Under the pieces are notes generated by a model, which did no database searches, was not told the DNA's origin, and saw nothing but the letters and a program-made list of their open reading frames with translations. The position numbers were made by a program, and so were the translations under genes. From Semisulcospira habei (Eukaryota; Mollusca; Gastropoda; Semisulcospiridae), in contig BTPG01000007.1 in assembly GCA_036245525.1 (NCBI GenBank), forward strand, positions 120,975,844-121,039,843: a stretch of 64,000 nt of DNA. Direction: 5' to 3'. Of this stretch, positions 39,600 through 49,627 are shown piece after piece. The first letter of the stretch is position 1. Every line of letters starts with the position of its first letter.

Positions 39600-39715
39600 A
39601 GAAGGGGGCTGTAGCCTGTGTGTATGTCGAAACAAAAACAAAAAAAAGCGGGGGGGGGGGGGGGGGGGGGGAGGAGGGGGGGGGGGGGGGGGGGAGGGGG
39701 TGGTCCAAACACCCC
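39600..39715 (+). repeat. Poly-G tracts
   Basis: About 65 G with rare A between 39650 and 39711. Low-complexity proline frames on the minus strand are artefacts. Confidence 0.93.
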
Positions 39716-39719
39716 CAAA

Positions 39720-39860
39720 TAAGGACTTTCTTATAGCATTATTATTTTTTATATTTTTTATTAATTTTATTTTTATTTATTTATTTATTATTTTTTTTAA
39801 AATATTTTATATATATATTTTTTTAATTGTATTTTTATTTACTTATTTATTTTTTTGCGG
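39720..39860. repeat. AT-rich (TTTA)n-like low complexity
   Basis: T-rich with TTTATTTATTTA and ATATATAT runs. No other structure. Confidence 0.8.
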
Positions 39861-39879
39861 ATGGGGGTCCTGAACCGCC

Positions 39880-40035
39880 CATTATAACAAGGTTGAATAT
39901 AACAAACGTCGAATACCATAACACTTTTCAGAGGTTCCGACGGCTCTCATTCTCCCTAAATCACTTCGCTTATAACAATGTTCGGATATAACAACACAAA
40001 CTGGGTCCCTGGCTATAGTTGTTGTATCCAGAGTG
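39880..40035. repeat. Family M copy
   Basis: CCATTATAACAAGGTTGAAT, GGTTCCGACGGC, then CACTTCGCTTATAACAATGT, CGGATATAACAACAC and TTGTTGTATCCAGAGTGTAG. The two halves repeat the same words. Confidence 0.65.
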
Positions 40036-40245
40036 TAGTGTGTTCAGTCTTCTGTCCTGTACAGGCAAAGAAAAAAAGAAAAGAAAAAAAAAAAAGAGAA
40101 GAAAATACAGTTTAAAAAAAAGGAGTCAATATTTGGAAGAATGTGTGAGACTTTCATTGTGGTACAATCGAAATCTCACCTTTAACCTTTTTTTTTAATA
40201 TCCTGATACACTATTGCTTGAAATAAAATTGACTATGATTTGATA

Positions 40246-40580
40246 TCCACTGGCCAGAGAAGATCAGCAACGTCAGACTCTGGGAGAGAACAGAGCAGAT
40301 AACAGCAGAGAATGAAATTGGGCGAAGAAGATGGGGATGGATCGGTCACAGTCTGAGAAAGCCAGCTTCCAGTATCACTAGGCAGGCATTGTCATGGAAC
40401 CCCCAGGGAAAGAGGAAAAGAGGTAGGCCGAGAAACTCCTGGCGTCGAGACCTCCAAGCAGACATAAAGAGACTGGGAACCACCTGGAGTAGAATCGAAG
40501 GAGAAGCACAGGACAGGAGTTGCTGGAGGTCTCTCGTCGACGGCCTATACCCGGGTAGGGGTGACAGGCGTAAGTAAGTA
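40246..40580 (+). mobile_element. 5'-truncated LINE 3' end with (TAAG)n tail and 11-bp target duplication
   Basis: Flanked by ATGATTTGATA at 40235-40245 and 40581-40591. Ends in GGCGTAAGTAAGTA. A shorter copy of the same element is at 61601-61780. The open frame ends right at the tail, so this element has almost no 3' untranslated region. Confidence 0.93.
40248..40580 (+). pseudogene. C-terminus of a LINE ORF2 (GKRKRGRPRNSW motif)
   Basis: About 110 residues remain: WGWIGHSLRKPASSITRQAL, then WNPQGKRKRGRPRNSWRRDL, then a tail with WSRIEGEAQDRSCWRSLVDG. This WIGH ... GKR(K/R)RGRP ... W(R)R pattern is the usual C-terminal region of a class of invertebrate LINE polyproteins. The RT and endonuclease are absent because of 5' truncation. 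The frame is open throughout, so the insertion may be young. Confidence 0.88.
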
Positions 40581-40677
40581 ATGATTTGATAGTTCAAGGG
40601 TGGTGTCAGAATAGCTGGGCGCGTGTGGCGCCCAGCTATTCTGGCACCACTCTTGAACTAAAATGGTTGAAATATCT

Positions 40678-40897
40678 CTTAATCCTTATCATTCAGAATA
40701 CACCAGTGTTTGAAATAAGTTTGACTAAAATAGTTCAAGGGTAGTGCCAGAATAACTTGGCTCCTCTAGTCGCCAAGCTATTTTGGCACCAACTTTGAAC
40801 TAAAGCCTTTGGTCTATATCCTGTAAGTACTATAATATAGCTTGCATATGGCAGTGTCCAGATTTGAAGCTTATAGCTTCAGTATGATATGGGTTAA
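40678..40897. mobile_element. Family B element, copy 16 (B3 subtype)
   Basis: TTAATCCTTATCATTCAGAA to TCAGTATGATATGGGTTAA. Same subtype and opposite orientation to copies at 27.4 and 43.7 kb. Core 40721-40814, centre CTCCTCTAGTCGCC imperfect. It shares the TTAA border region with copy 15. Confidence 0.88.
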
Positions 40898-41243
40898 CCT
40901 GTAATGTAGCCTTAATAGGACACGAAGCGAATTTGAAAAAAAACAACAAAAAAACAACCAAACAAACCAGTCTCATAATGTAATTGGTTAAAAAAAATGG
41001 ACTAGCTGGTTTTTTTTTGCTTTCACAGGTCAATCTTCAAGCGGAGACTGTCACTAAACCCTCGGTATCCAAGCGCCCAGTAATACTACAATCTACTTTA
41101 TGTCTCACTCCTGTCGGGTCACCTGACCCGTGGTTTACGGGAGCGGACCCAGGCGCGTGCGCGGTGTCCGGTTTGTACTAAACCTGTCACTCTGTCTGGT
41201 CCAGGTGAAAACTACGCAGCCTATCGGCCAACGCCTTTCATCC

Positions 41244-41310
41244 GCAAGAGGCATAGACTCTCATGAGCCCCTGCCCAGGGCAGGGGCTCATGAGAATCTA
41301 TGCCTCTTGC
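41244..41310. repeat. Family A hairpin, copy 28
   Basis: Left GCAAGAGGCATAGACTCTCA, right TGAGAATCTATGCCTCTTGC. Stem CCCCTGCCC / GGGCAGGGG perfect with loop A; the loop-proximal CCC/GGG is special to this copy. Confidence 0.92.
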
Positions 41311-41458
41311 TGGGAGAGATCAGTGCTTATATACCCGTTGACTGAGCGGGAAGCCTGATTTGACGGGATGTTAATGATTGTCAGATTGTCCGACGCTGAA
41401 ACGACGAATAACTTTGTCCGTCCAAGGAGAACACAGATGTAAAGCATTCTATGATCTA

Positions 41459-41523
41459 CTGGAAGCACATAATTTCTCTTGAGACCCCTGTTGAGCTGCT
41501 TATGAGGGTCTACGCCTAATGCC
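41459..41523. repeat. Family A hairpin, copy 29 (degenerate)
   Basis: GGAAGCACATAATTTCTCTT / TTATGAGGGTCTACGCCTAATG around ACCCCTGTTGAGC. Recognisable length and order but many mismatches. Confidence 0.55.
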
Positions 41524-41879
41524 TGTGGAAAAGTCTGGCCGCCTGATAACTGCAGGTCACTGTGAGCCGCCTTGGCGGTCACGACAACCGACCGGCGTTC
41601 TTTATGTTGCCTCAAGATGGATCGACAAACAGACTCAAGGTACTCGGACCAACGAAGGCCTTCGATGGCGCGCGCACGGCGCACGGTACGTTTTGCTTTA
41701 TTGTCAGTATAGCTCTTTGGACTTTCAATTCGAGTACATCTCACATGGATGTCTGTGAAAGTAAAGGGAGATAATTATGGTCGTCGGCTGCACCTCTCGT
41801 TGCTGAGGTATTTAACGTCAATTATTCATCAGACCGTCCTTTGTTCCATATGCGTTCCCTCGTCTTCCTTCTTCCACTC

Positions 41880-42155
41880 CTTTCTTTACTTATCTATTTA
41901 TTTGTTTATTTATTTGTTTATTTATATATTTATTTATTTATTTATTTATTATTTATTTTATTTATTTATTTATCATTTGTTTGCTTGTTTGTTTGTTCTT
42001 TCGCTCGTTGGTTCGTTCGTTCCTTCCGTCCTTCCTTTGTTTCTTCATTTATTCTTCAGTTCCTTTGTTCATTCATTCATTTATTCATTCATTTATTTGT
42101 TCATTCATTCATTCATTCATTCATTCATTCATTCATTCATTCATTCATTCATTCA
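41880..42155 (+). repeat. (TTTA)n grading into (ATTC)n
   Basis: TTTATTTA/TTTG from 41890 to 41990, then CGTTCCTT words, then pure ATTC repeats 42080-42155. Frames on the plus strand (YLFIYLF, IHSFIHSF) are artefacts. Confidence 0.95.
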
Positions 42156-42407
42156 CCAAACTTTGTGTGTCTCACACTGTCGAGCTCTTTTTTTTTAAAT
42201 CTATAATAAACCCCAAACTTCAAGATGACAACAGTAAAATATCAGTTTCTTATGGTTCACGTGAACACGAAAAGCTATAGCACCAAAACACCACAATAAT
42301 TAGGATAGACCTTCGCTGAATAAGACGTTTCGTGTCAATTTCAGAAGCCTAACGTGTCCCACTCAGTGAGAAAATGTCTAAATGCCGTGGGCAAGGCTCT
42401 CCATCTC

Positions 42408-42470
42408 AAAGAGACATAAATCCTCATGGCCCCCGCAGTCGCGGGGGCTCATGAGGATTTATGTCTCTTG
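42408..42470. repeat. Family A hairpin, copy 30 (arms co-varying)
   Basis: AAGAGACATAAATCCTCATG / CATGAGGATTTATGTCTCTT with ATAAATC/GATTTAT on both sides. The left arm lacks AG at GGCCCCC. Downstream CTGGCGGTAAAGGGGTTAA (42573-42597) is probably the right end of its enclosing element. Confidence 0.92.
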
Positions 42471-42836
42471 TTAGTCCTGTGTTCTGTGTGCCCACTTTTG
42501 GTCCCATTTCTGTTGTGTTCTTCACGCGCATCAGTGTCAATCAGTGTGCAGTGGTTTCAGGCGCGAAATCCGCGTCCACTGGCGGTAAAGGGGTTAAAGA
42601 TCTCGCGCTAACAATTAAAGATCTGCTCGTATGTTGCGACTTTTCGGGCCTTAACAGAAACGCACACGTGACCGATACTATCATGAAGTGAAGTTTACGA
42701 TACTTTTGAAAGAAATCCTGCCATCACACAGGCCTATTAATTCCATATAAATACATCATGTTTCAATTGCAATTTTATACATCTATTATTTTCTCCGGGC
42801 CTAAGAAGCAGAGATGGAAGTTGTGTAATCCCTGCA

Positions 42837-42950
42837 AACAAGAGGCATATATTCTCATGAGTCCCTGATTTGGCATACCAGGGGCTCATGAGAATCTATA
42901 CCTCTTATTCGCAGGGTGCAGGGGCTAATGAGAATCTATTCCTCTTGCAG
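42837..42950. repeat. Family A hairpin, copy 31, with a duplicated right arm
   Basis: The left arm AACAAGAGGCATATATTCTC is followed by two right arms: GGGGCTCATGAGAATCTATA-CCTCTT (42881-42907) and GCAGGGGCTAATGAGAATCT-ATTCCTCTTGC (42917-42949), 48 bp apart. Confidence 0.93.
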
Positions 42951-43152
42951 ATGGTCTGAGGGACTGTTACGTGTTTTTCTTTTCATTCTTACTTCTGTCA
43001 CAGTTGCTGCTTTGATGCAGCTTTGCAAGTACTTGGTATATAGTCCATAAATTTGCACTCGTCCTCAAATCGCTTTAATGACACACGGACCATTTACTAC
43101 AGAGTTAAATACCGCTAACTCGATCGAGTGATTTCAACTTTTTTTTTTTGGT

Positions 43153-43368
43153 AAAACCCGTTCAGCCATGACGCACTACAGCATGAGATGGGTCAACCAT
43201 GATAATTCAAGGGTAGTGCCAGATTAGCTTGGCGCCTGTCGGCGCCAAGCTAATCTGGCACTGCCCTTAAATTATCATGGTCGATCCATCTTCTGCAACT
43301 GGTGTATAGTCATTAGATGACACCGCCAAAATTTGGGAAATACGGCCGTCGGGGCTGAATGAGTTAAT
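43153..43368. mobile_element. Family B element, copy 17 (B2 subtype)
   Basis: AAAACCCGTTCAGCCATGAC to GGGGCTGAATGAGTTAA. Core 43192-43287, arms 46 nt, loop TGTC. The left TTAA is replaced by TAAA. Confidence 0.9.
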
Positions 43369-43524
43369 AGTGTGCCTGCAATGCGTTGTTGAGCAAGAGT
43401 CGATCAGTGCTAAGGGTTTAGGAGTAAGGTAGCAGCTCAGGCCAATGATCTGGGGACCCGTTGAGCCCTCGTAAAAGCGGCCCATTTCGTAGCATACTGC
43501 GAACGGAAGATCTCTGTCCAGTGA

Positions 43525-43610
43525 AGGCAAAAGATAGTAAGTCCATAATTATTTGTGAAAAGAAAAATTGTCATTGTACTACAATGAAAATCTCGCTTTT
43601 CCCCAAAACG
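43525..43610. repeat. Family L hairpin, copy 2
   Basis: Flank GAAGGCAAAAGATAG; core GTGAAAAGAAAAATTGTCAT / ATGAAAATCTCGCTTTTCC around TGTACTACA. Confidence 0.78.
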
Positions 43611-43648
43611 GACTTGATGTTACTTTGCATTGTATGGCAGATGTGAGT

Positions 43649-43702
43649 CGGCCAGGCGCAAGGCTAGTCTGGCGCTGCTTTTGAATTCTCATTGCCGATC
43701 CA
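43649..43702. repeat. Family B right-half remnant
   Basis: GCCAGGCGCAAGGCTAGTCT then GGCGCTGCTTTTGAATTCTC and CGATCC is a right arm; the left arm is missing. Confidence 0.6.
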
Positions 43703-43719
43703 GTTGAAGTAGTGTATTT

Positions 43720-43942
43720 AGTCCATATCATACTGAGGCTAAAAGCTTCAAAATTTGTACACTGCCATATACAAGCTACAATATAGTACTTACAGATAAG
43801 GATATAGACCAATGGCTTTAGTTCAAGGGTGTTGCCAGAATAGCTTGGCGCCTAGAGGCGCCAAGCTATTCGGGCACTACCCTTGAACTATTTTAGTCAA
43901 ACTTATTTCACACACTAGTGTATTCCGAATGATAAGGGTTAA
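43720..43942. mobile_element. Family B element, copy 19 (B3 subtype)
   Basis: Left GTCCATATCATACTGAGGCT, right CCGAATGATAAGGGTTAA. Core 43807-43897, loop TAGA. Very similar to the 27431-27657 copy over its whole length. Confidence 0.9.
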
Positions 43943-43973
43943 AGTGTACGCTACACGCCTTTCTGTGATCTGC

Positions 43974-44169
43974 TTAACTCATTCAGACCCCACACACCAC
44001 AGGCAAGACATGGATCGAGCATGATGGTTCAAGGGTGGTGTCAGAGTAGCTTGGCGCCCATACGCGCCAAGCTATACTGGCACCACCCTTGAACTGTCAT
44101 GCTCGACCTGTCCCTTAGAGGGCAACTTCAGAATTTGGGGATTTCGTTTCTGGAGCAGAATGTGTTAAT
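43974..44169. mobile_element. Family B element, copy 20 (B1 subtype)
   Basis: TTAACTCATTCAGACCCCAC to GGAGCAGAATGTGTTAA. Core 44012-44107, loop CATA; arms differ at a few positions (GTGTCAGAGTAGC versus GCTATACTGGCAC). Confidence 0.9.
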
Positions 44170-44218
44170 GTAAACCCCAATAACTAACTAAGCTTTCGTG
44201 ATGTGTGTGTGTGTATCT

Positions 44219-44317
44219 TTAACCTTTTACTGCTCTGACCGTACCACTCGGAGGAAAAGACGCATAGTTACGCGTCTTTTTCGCCGAGCGATATCGTCAG
44301 TAGCAGTCAAGGGGTTA
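44219..44317. mobile_element. Family H element, copy 2
   Basis: TTAACCTTTTACTGCTCTGA to AGTAGCAGTCAAGGGGTTA. Inner arms GGAAAAGACGC / GCGTCTTTTTC around ATAGTTAC, with CACTCG / CGAGCG. The best copy of the family. Confidence 0.88.
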
Positions 44318-44466
44318 GTTTTTCAAAATTCTAGCCTAATGTTTAATTTCCTCTTATTTCTTTAGTATCACGAAAGACCGTAGAGCGCATGATGACACCG
44401 TGACTCTTTTTCATCATGAACTCTTTGTGCGGATCTGTATAACTGGTAATATGTTGCTTTAATCTC

Positions 44467-44531
44467 CTAGAGGCATAGATTCGCATGATCTCCGAAAGTT
44501 TCAACTGATCACAAGAATCGATACTTGTCAG
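44467..44531. repeat. Family A hairpin, copy 32 (degenerate)
   Basis: Left CTAGAGGCATAGATTCGCAT clear; right ATCACAAGAATCGATACTTG only partly matched. Confidence 0.5.
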
Positions 44532-44698
44532 GGACGAACCCGATTGACTCGCAGCTCTGTTTCCCAAACAAAGGAGATCATCTTGGCTGATTCAGACATT
44601 TGACTGAAAATGTCTTTTGTAGTTTATAGTCGAGGCATCGATACGATGAATCCAAAAGTTTAATATTCTCTTTGAACGGATTGAACAGTTGTCTATTG

Positions 44699-44764
44699 GC
44701 AAAAAGCATAAATTCTCATGAGCCCCTGCAACTGCAGGTGCTTATGAGAATCTATGTCCCTTGC
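44699..44764. repeat. Family A hairpin, copy 33
   Basis: Left GCAAAAAGCATAAATTCTCA, right TGAGAATCTATGTCCCTTGC; stem CCCCTGCAACTGCAGG, loop AACT. Confidence 0.9.
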
Positions 44765-44890
44765 AGATTGTAAGGACTCGATGTGCGACAACATGATAGA
44801 GACTTCTGTTCAGAGGAGGCAGCCCTCCGGCGACAATTTCACTCGCTATAGCCAGCCATGCACCTCATTACGAAAAAGAAAAATCCGCCT

Positions 44891-44957
44891 GCAATAGGCA
44901 TAGATCCTCATGTGCCCCTGCAGGATGCAGAGGCACATGAGGATCTATGCCTCTTGC
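44891..44957. repeat. Family A hairpin, copy 34 (arms co-varying)
   Basis: ATCCTCATGTGCCCCTGCA / TGCAGAGGCACATGAGGAT. The TGTGC / GCACA change (consensus TGAGC / GCTCA) is on both arms. Confidence 0.92.
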
Positions 44958-45202
44958 TCGCAATCGTCGCTCAGATTTATAACGTTGATCTTTCAAATGA
45001 GGACACTTTAGCCAGATTTTATTCAGATGTGTCTACTCAGTGTTCAATGCAGCGTGAAGGACAGATAGCAGTTAGTAGTGCACGCTTAGAAGATCTTTAA
45101 ATTCTTGAGGTTTGATCCTACTTGACATTAAAATGAGAACAAAAAAACACACACACAAAAAGAAATGAAAGAAAGAAAGGAGCTGGGGAAAAGGAGGAAG
45201 GG

Positions 45203-45312
<110 letters not shown>

Positions 45313-45365
45313 CCTATGGAAAATATTAATCATTCTGTAATAATTCCATTACATATTTGTTCTGT

Positions 45366-45601
45366 TAACCCTTTCACTGTCGAAACAAGACAAACACCAC
45401 TCATCTGCAAGAGACATAAACCCTCATGAGTCCCCGCTGACGCGCGGGCTCATGAGAATTTATGTCTCTTGTTAGTCTTATGTTCTTGTTGCCTGACTTT
45501 GTCCCACCCACTTCTGTGTGCTCCTCGCGTAAGTCACTCAGTCAATATGCAGTCGTTTCTGACGCAAAATTCGTGATTTCTCTGGCGGCGAAGGGGTTAA
45601 T
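45366..45601. mobile_element. TTAA-bounded element with family A hairpin, copy 35
   Basis: TTAACCCTTTCACTGTCGAA to CTGGCGGCGAAGGGGTTAA. Hairpin 45407-45471 with ACATAAACCCTCATGAG / CTCATGAGAATTTATGT; asymmetrical placement near the left end, right tail about 125 bp. The same tail words (CCCACTTCTGTGTGCTC, GCGCGAAATCCGCG type) occur after copy 30 at 42.47 kb. Confidence 0.92.
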
Positions 45602-45849
45602 GGTTTGAATTGACCAGTGCTGTATTTGCCGACATTGACATTATGTCAATTTATGGGTTGGATAAAAAAAAATGTTCGACGCCGTACTAAAAGAACAGAC
45701 AAGAAAAATAAGCTAATGCTTGCAAACAAAGCTTCAAGGCACTTTTACCGGCACCGAGACATTTCTGTGGCAGATCTTTGACAAGACATGAAACACTTCC
45801 GTTGTGTGTAGACGGATGAACTCAAGGGACGAATGAAGTATGTTGCTCG

Positions 45850-45901
45850 GCAAGATGCACAGCTGCTGTTTCAGGGGCGCCTGAAAATCTATTCCTTTTG
45901 A
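45850..45901. repeat. Family A remnant
   Basis: GCAAGATGCACAGCTGCTGT then AAAATCTATTCCTTTTG; the middle of the left arm is missing. Confidence 0.4.
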
Positions 45902-46291
45902 AGACGTAAGTGGGTGACTGAGGTACTGCACACAGAAGAAAAAGAGACGGCGGACAGACTGAATTGAAATAAAAACTAATCGCCGACCATCTTCCGTGGT
46001 GCCACTGACAGCGTGTCTGCGGCGGATTTTTGAACCAGTGGGAGCCCTGTGGTATATCGAAGCATAACGCACTGGGGCCCGTGGTGTATGGATGCTTAAC
46101 ACACGGCGGGGCACCCTGGTATACCGGTACTTAAACCGAGCAGACCAATTAAACGAGGATTTATTCGCGTCTTAGTGCCTGGCGCCTCCGTGCTGTTGGA
46201 AAAGCAAACGGAAATTATTGCTCAGTAGACTTGTATACGTCTTTGCTTCTTTACTCGCTTGATAACAGTATTGACACAGTGACTTCTATCT

Positions 46292-46357
46292 GCAAGAGGC
46301 GTAGATTCACATGAGCCGCTGCTGTTGCAGGGACTCATGAGAATCTACGCCTCTTGC
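46292..46357. repeat. Family A hairpin, copy 36
   Basis: GCAAGAGGCGTAGATTCACA / TGAGAATCTACGCCTCTTGC, the GGCGTAG subtype shared with 15.57 and 38.53 kb. Confidence 0.92.
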
Positions 46358-46480
46358 GAAAAAACGTTTGACTCAATCTTGTTCTCAAATGTAGGGTGTT
46401 ATTTTGAGTTAAGCGTGTCACTGATAAAGTTTAGCTGATGTCGGCGGCAGCAAAGAATTCAGAGGATGTTTGATGAAGTC

Positions 46481-46592
<112 letters not shown>

Positions 46593-47158
46593 CTGGGTGA
46601 TGGTTTTTAAAATTAAAGCAACAAAGCTAAAATTTCTGCCCCCTCCCCCTTTCCCCCTTTCCCCCTTCCCCCATAAAAACCAAGAACCCCCCCCCCCCCC
46701 ACCCCCCACCCCCCCAAAAAAAAAATCAAATCCCCCCCCAAAAAAAAAAGCAAAAAAACAAACAAACAAAAAAAACAACAAACAAACAACAACCAACAAA
46801 CAGAAACGGAAATAAAAAAAGAAGCAACAAAACCAAAAAAACAGCAAAATGTACTTGTCCAATTTATCCAAGAAAAGAAAAACATAACCACAGGATTCGC
46901 CAGCATCCGAAGATCACGCACAAGACAGATGACTCCCTCAAACTGAGGATGTAAATGTGGCCGCTTTCATCTAGCAACTCCAGGGTTTTGGAAAATATCT
47001 GCCATTTGCAGATTAATGAAAAAAAAAAAAAAGAAAAAAAAAAAAGGCTGACGCACTGAATGCAAGAAACAAGTTACAAATAAAAAGCATGGGTATAATG
47101 GCTTAGCGCCCGAGTGTGTTGTAACCAGTTGTAAGAAGACTCAGAGTATTCTGGTACA

Positions 47159-47372
47159 TTAACTCATTCAGCCCGGCGCACGTATTTCCCAAATTTGGGA
47201 GACGTCATCTAACGACTATGCACCTGCTGCAGGAGATGGATCGACCATGATAATTCAAGGGTAGTGCCAGATTAGCTTGGCGCCGACAGGCGCCAAGCTA
47301 ATCTGGCACTACCATTGAATTATCATGGTCGACCTATTTCCTGCTGTAGTGCGTCAGGGCTGAATGGGTTAA
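47159..47372. mobile_element. Family B element, copy 21 (B2 subtype, complete)
   Basis: TTAACTCATTCAGCCCGGCG to GTCAGGGCTGAATGGGTTAA. The core hairpin 47239-47334 (loop GACA) is extended by GCTGCAGGAGATG / TATTTCCTGC. The left flank has an extra TTTCCCAAATTTGGGAGACG-containing piece of about 45 bp that has no counterpart on the right. One of the cleanest full-length copies. Confidence 0.95.
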
Positions 47373-47429
47373 CTGCGAACAAAGAAAGACACATGCCTCT
47401 AACATCCAAAGTCAACTGTCCCCAGTGAC

Positions 47430-47495
47430 TATAGAGACATAGATTCTCATGAGTCCTTGCGACCGCAGGGACTCATGTGACTCTATGCCTCTTGC
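47430..47495. repeat. Family A hairpin, copy 37
   Basis: TAGAGACATAGATTCTCATG / CATGTGACTCTATGCCTCTTGC; stem TCCTTGC / GCAGGGA near-perfect. Confidence 0.88.
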
Positions 47496-47699
47496 AGATG
47501 GAAGGCATCGCGTATAATCACCCAAAACAACGACCAACAACACCAATTATGATATACATATTGTATGCAAAAAAGGGACATTATTTTAACAACTTTGTTG
47601 TCCCATGACGGGAAATTCATCTTGCCTCCCTGCGGAGAAGACGTGTCACCGCAGTGCAGCGCCCACCGATCTATCTAGCTTTTTTTTAAAATATTCAAA

Positions 47700-47860
47700 T
47701 CCCCAAAAATGCGGAAGATTGGTCAAACGTGTTAGGTCAAATGATGTGTGTGGTTAGCTTGTAACCCAGCTAATCAAACGCAGGGTTCAGCTATCATGGT
47801 TGATCTATCTCCTGCAGCTGGCATTAGAGATGCCGTAGAGCCTGTTTGGGCAACTAGCTT
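47700..47860. repeat. Family B remnant
   Basis: AGCTATCATGGTTGATCTAT then CTCCTGCAGCTGGCATTAGA is the right outer flank; TGGTTAGCTTGTAACCCAGC may be the decayed centre. Confidence 0.45.
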
Positions 47861-47933
47861 TTTTGAAAAAAAAAGTGGCGTAAAATGATGTTCTCTAAAC
47901 AAAATATTGAAGGGTAAAAAATGTCACCCGTAA

Positions 47934-47982
47934 TTAAAGACCATCATTCAGATGGCTATGACCCCTTGGGTGATGGTCTTTA
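47934..47982. repeat. Family J hairpin sharing TTAA with the next element
   Basis: TTAAAGACCATCATTCAGAT / ACCCCTTGGGTGATGGTCTTTAA. Arms about 13 nt with a 20-nt loop. Confidence 0.75.
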
Positions 47983-48058
47983 ACTCTTTAAGTCCCACTA
48001 CCGAATGACTTCCATTTTATAGAATGGAGGTCATTTGGTTCTGGGACTTAAAGGGTTG
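47979..48058. mobile_element. Family I palindromic element
   Basis: TTAACTCTTTAAGTCCCACT to GTTCTGGGACTTAAAGGGTT. Arms CCGAATGACTTCCATT / AATGGAGGTCATTTGG around TTATAG. Only copy seen in the window. Confidence 0.85.
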
Positions 48059-48179
48059 ATGGTTGGCAGTCAATCATACGCTCAAAACAAGTTCTGCTGC
48101 AGAAGTAAAAGCAATAGGTCAGTTCCTTCCACACGTGGCTGTAGATATCGTAACCTTTTGAAGACCTACAGTTCTGGTC

Positions 48180-48280
48180 ATTGAAGGCAAAAGACAGAAA
48201 GTTAATTTTTGTGTGTGTAAAAAAAAAAGGTTTTCATTGTATTACAATAAAAGGTACTCGCTTTTCACACACACTGAACA
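48180..48280. repeat. Family L hairpin, copy 3
   Basis: Flank TGAAGGCAAAAGACAG (as at 43.53 kb), core TTTGTGTGTGTAAAAAAAAA / TCGCTTTTCACACACAC around TTTTCATTGTATTACAATAA. Confidence 0.78.
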
Positions 48281-48454
48281 AATGGATTTGTTAAAAGGTC
48301 TGACTCTTACTTCTACATGTGCAGAGTCCTTCCTCCAAATCTGCCAATCGGCGAAGGACTTAGATTTAAATAAAGTCTTGCGGCGATTGCAGATGACAAT
48401 TATCGCCTCAAACTGTTTTAACTCTGGTGTTACAACAAGCGACGAGAGCCAATT

Positions 48455-48520
48455 GCAAGAGGCATAGATCCTCATGAGCCCCCGCGACTGCGGGGGCTCA
48501 TGAGGATCTATGCCTCTTGC
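48455..48520. repeat. Family A hairpin, copy 38 (perfect)
   Basis: Two perfect 31-nt arms (GCAAGAGGCATAGATCCTCA ... CCCCCGC) around loop GACT. Identical over all 66 bp to copy 41 at 51136, but in unrelated flanks. Confidence 0.97.
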
Positions 48521-48524
48521 TCAC

Positions 48525-49050
48525 GCTACATTCTGCGGTTATGCTCGAACTACAAATATCGCTCTGTTCCTTGTCAGAGCGGACTGGACGAAATCAGCGA
48601 GAGCTGGAAGTCCGTATCCCTTTAAAATTAGCACTAGTGTCAGAGCGGCGGCGGATGCCAATTCAGCCTTTGGCGGCGTTGAATTAACAGAGAATTCAGG
48701 AACACAGTCTGCTCCCAGTGGTATGGAAGCGGTTACATTCAGAGTGTTTTTTTCGACTGAGTTGTACGCCGAACGACCTTGTGTTAATTTATTGCTGCAC
48801 ATAATCACAGGGCCGGAGTAATTTATTACTGGATACAATTACAGGTTGTACCAGCAGCACGGGAGAAAAGGGAGACAACGCTAAGTACCGAAATAGCACG
48901 TGCCGACTCGAATAACACGTGACCAGGAAAGCGCGCGACGAGAGACCGCGCGTCAGTGTGGAAGATGTGAAATGATTGGGGCTCTCTTTTTCATATCAGG
49001 AACAAAGGCGTACAGGGTTTTTCAGGGTAATAGACAGACCACTCTTGTTC
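48525..49050. other. No recognised gene
   Basis: Balanced composition with open frames on both strands around 48510-48840, but no domain is recognised and the frame begins inside a family A hairpin. Possibly unique non-coding DNA. Confidence 0.3.

Positions 49051-49052
<2 letters not shown>

Positions 49053-49083
<31 letters not shown>
49053..49083 (+). repeat. Poly-A tract
   Basis: About 31 A. The flanking ATGATTGGGGCTCTC (48970) and ATGATTGGGTTGTGG (49083) are similar words but not clearly a target duplication. Confidence 0.9.
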
Positions 49084-49085
<2 letters not shown>

Positions 49086-49306
49086 ATTGGGTTGTGGGCG
49101 GCAGGGCACTGGGTCCCGGTCAGATTGTGGGCGCTGCGGCCCGCCGCAGTGCCATGGCTTCTGTTCAGTCGTGATTATTTAAAACAAAGAACCAACATTG
49201 TGCGGTTATGGACAATGTACAAATAACGCTAATTAAAAACGTAATACCTTCACGCATAATGTTGCATATTTTCTGTTAGCATAACAGACAAACCAGCAAA
49301 CTATTA

Positions 49307-49310
<4 letters not shown>

Positions 49311-49396
<86 letters not shown>
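49311..49396 (+). repeat. (CA)n microsatellite
   Basis: About 43 CA units. Confidence 0.98.
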
Positions 49397-49398
<2 letters not shown>

Positions 49399-49423
49399 TG
49401 CAACTATTTTCTCCGTGTGTGTT

Positions 49424-49627
49424 TAACCCATTTAACCCCAACTCCTAATTTTGAAGGTGTCACCTAACGACTATGTACCAGATTACAGGAGATGGATCGA
49501 CCATGATAATTCAAGGATAGTGCCAGATTAGCTTGGCGCCTAACGGCGCCAAGCTAATCTGGCACTGCCCTTGAATTATCATGGTCGATCCATCTCCTGC
49601 TGTAGTGAGCCGGGGCTAAATGGGTTA
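49424..49627. mobile_element. Family B element, copy 23 (B2 subtype)
   Basis: TTAACCCATTTAACCCCAAC to GCCGGGGCTAAATGGGTTAA. Core 49495-49590, loop TAAC. The termini carry CATTTAACCCC / GGGGCTAAATG, matched on the two ends though unlike the usual CATTCAGCCC. Confidence 0.93.

Larger units (their letters stand above)
40183..40675. mobile_element. Family B element, copy 15, interrupted by a LINE tail
   Basis: TTAACC at 40183 and GATACACTATTGCTTGAAAT on the left; arm start TTGACTATGATTTGATA to 40245. After the insertion the arm resumes at GTTCAAGGGTGGTGTCAGAA (40592), reaches loop TGT and the right arm ends GAACTAAAATGGTTGA. Stem variant AGCTGGGCGC / GCGCCCAGCT is on both arms. Confidence 0.92.

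Noticed and set aside
48455..48520. Family A hairpins as conserved microRNA genes
   Set aside because: High copy number, near-perfect arms without the usual mismatches, and mobile-element context make a conventional microRNA unlikely; small-RNA data would be needed.
48510..48838. Possible gene on either strand with mixed composition
   Set aside because: Both strands are open, the plus frame starts inside a hairpin, and no domain is recognised.
49053..49083. Processed pseudogene ending in poly-A
   Set aside because: No coding remnant is visible upstream and no target duplication could be confirmed.
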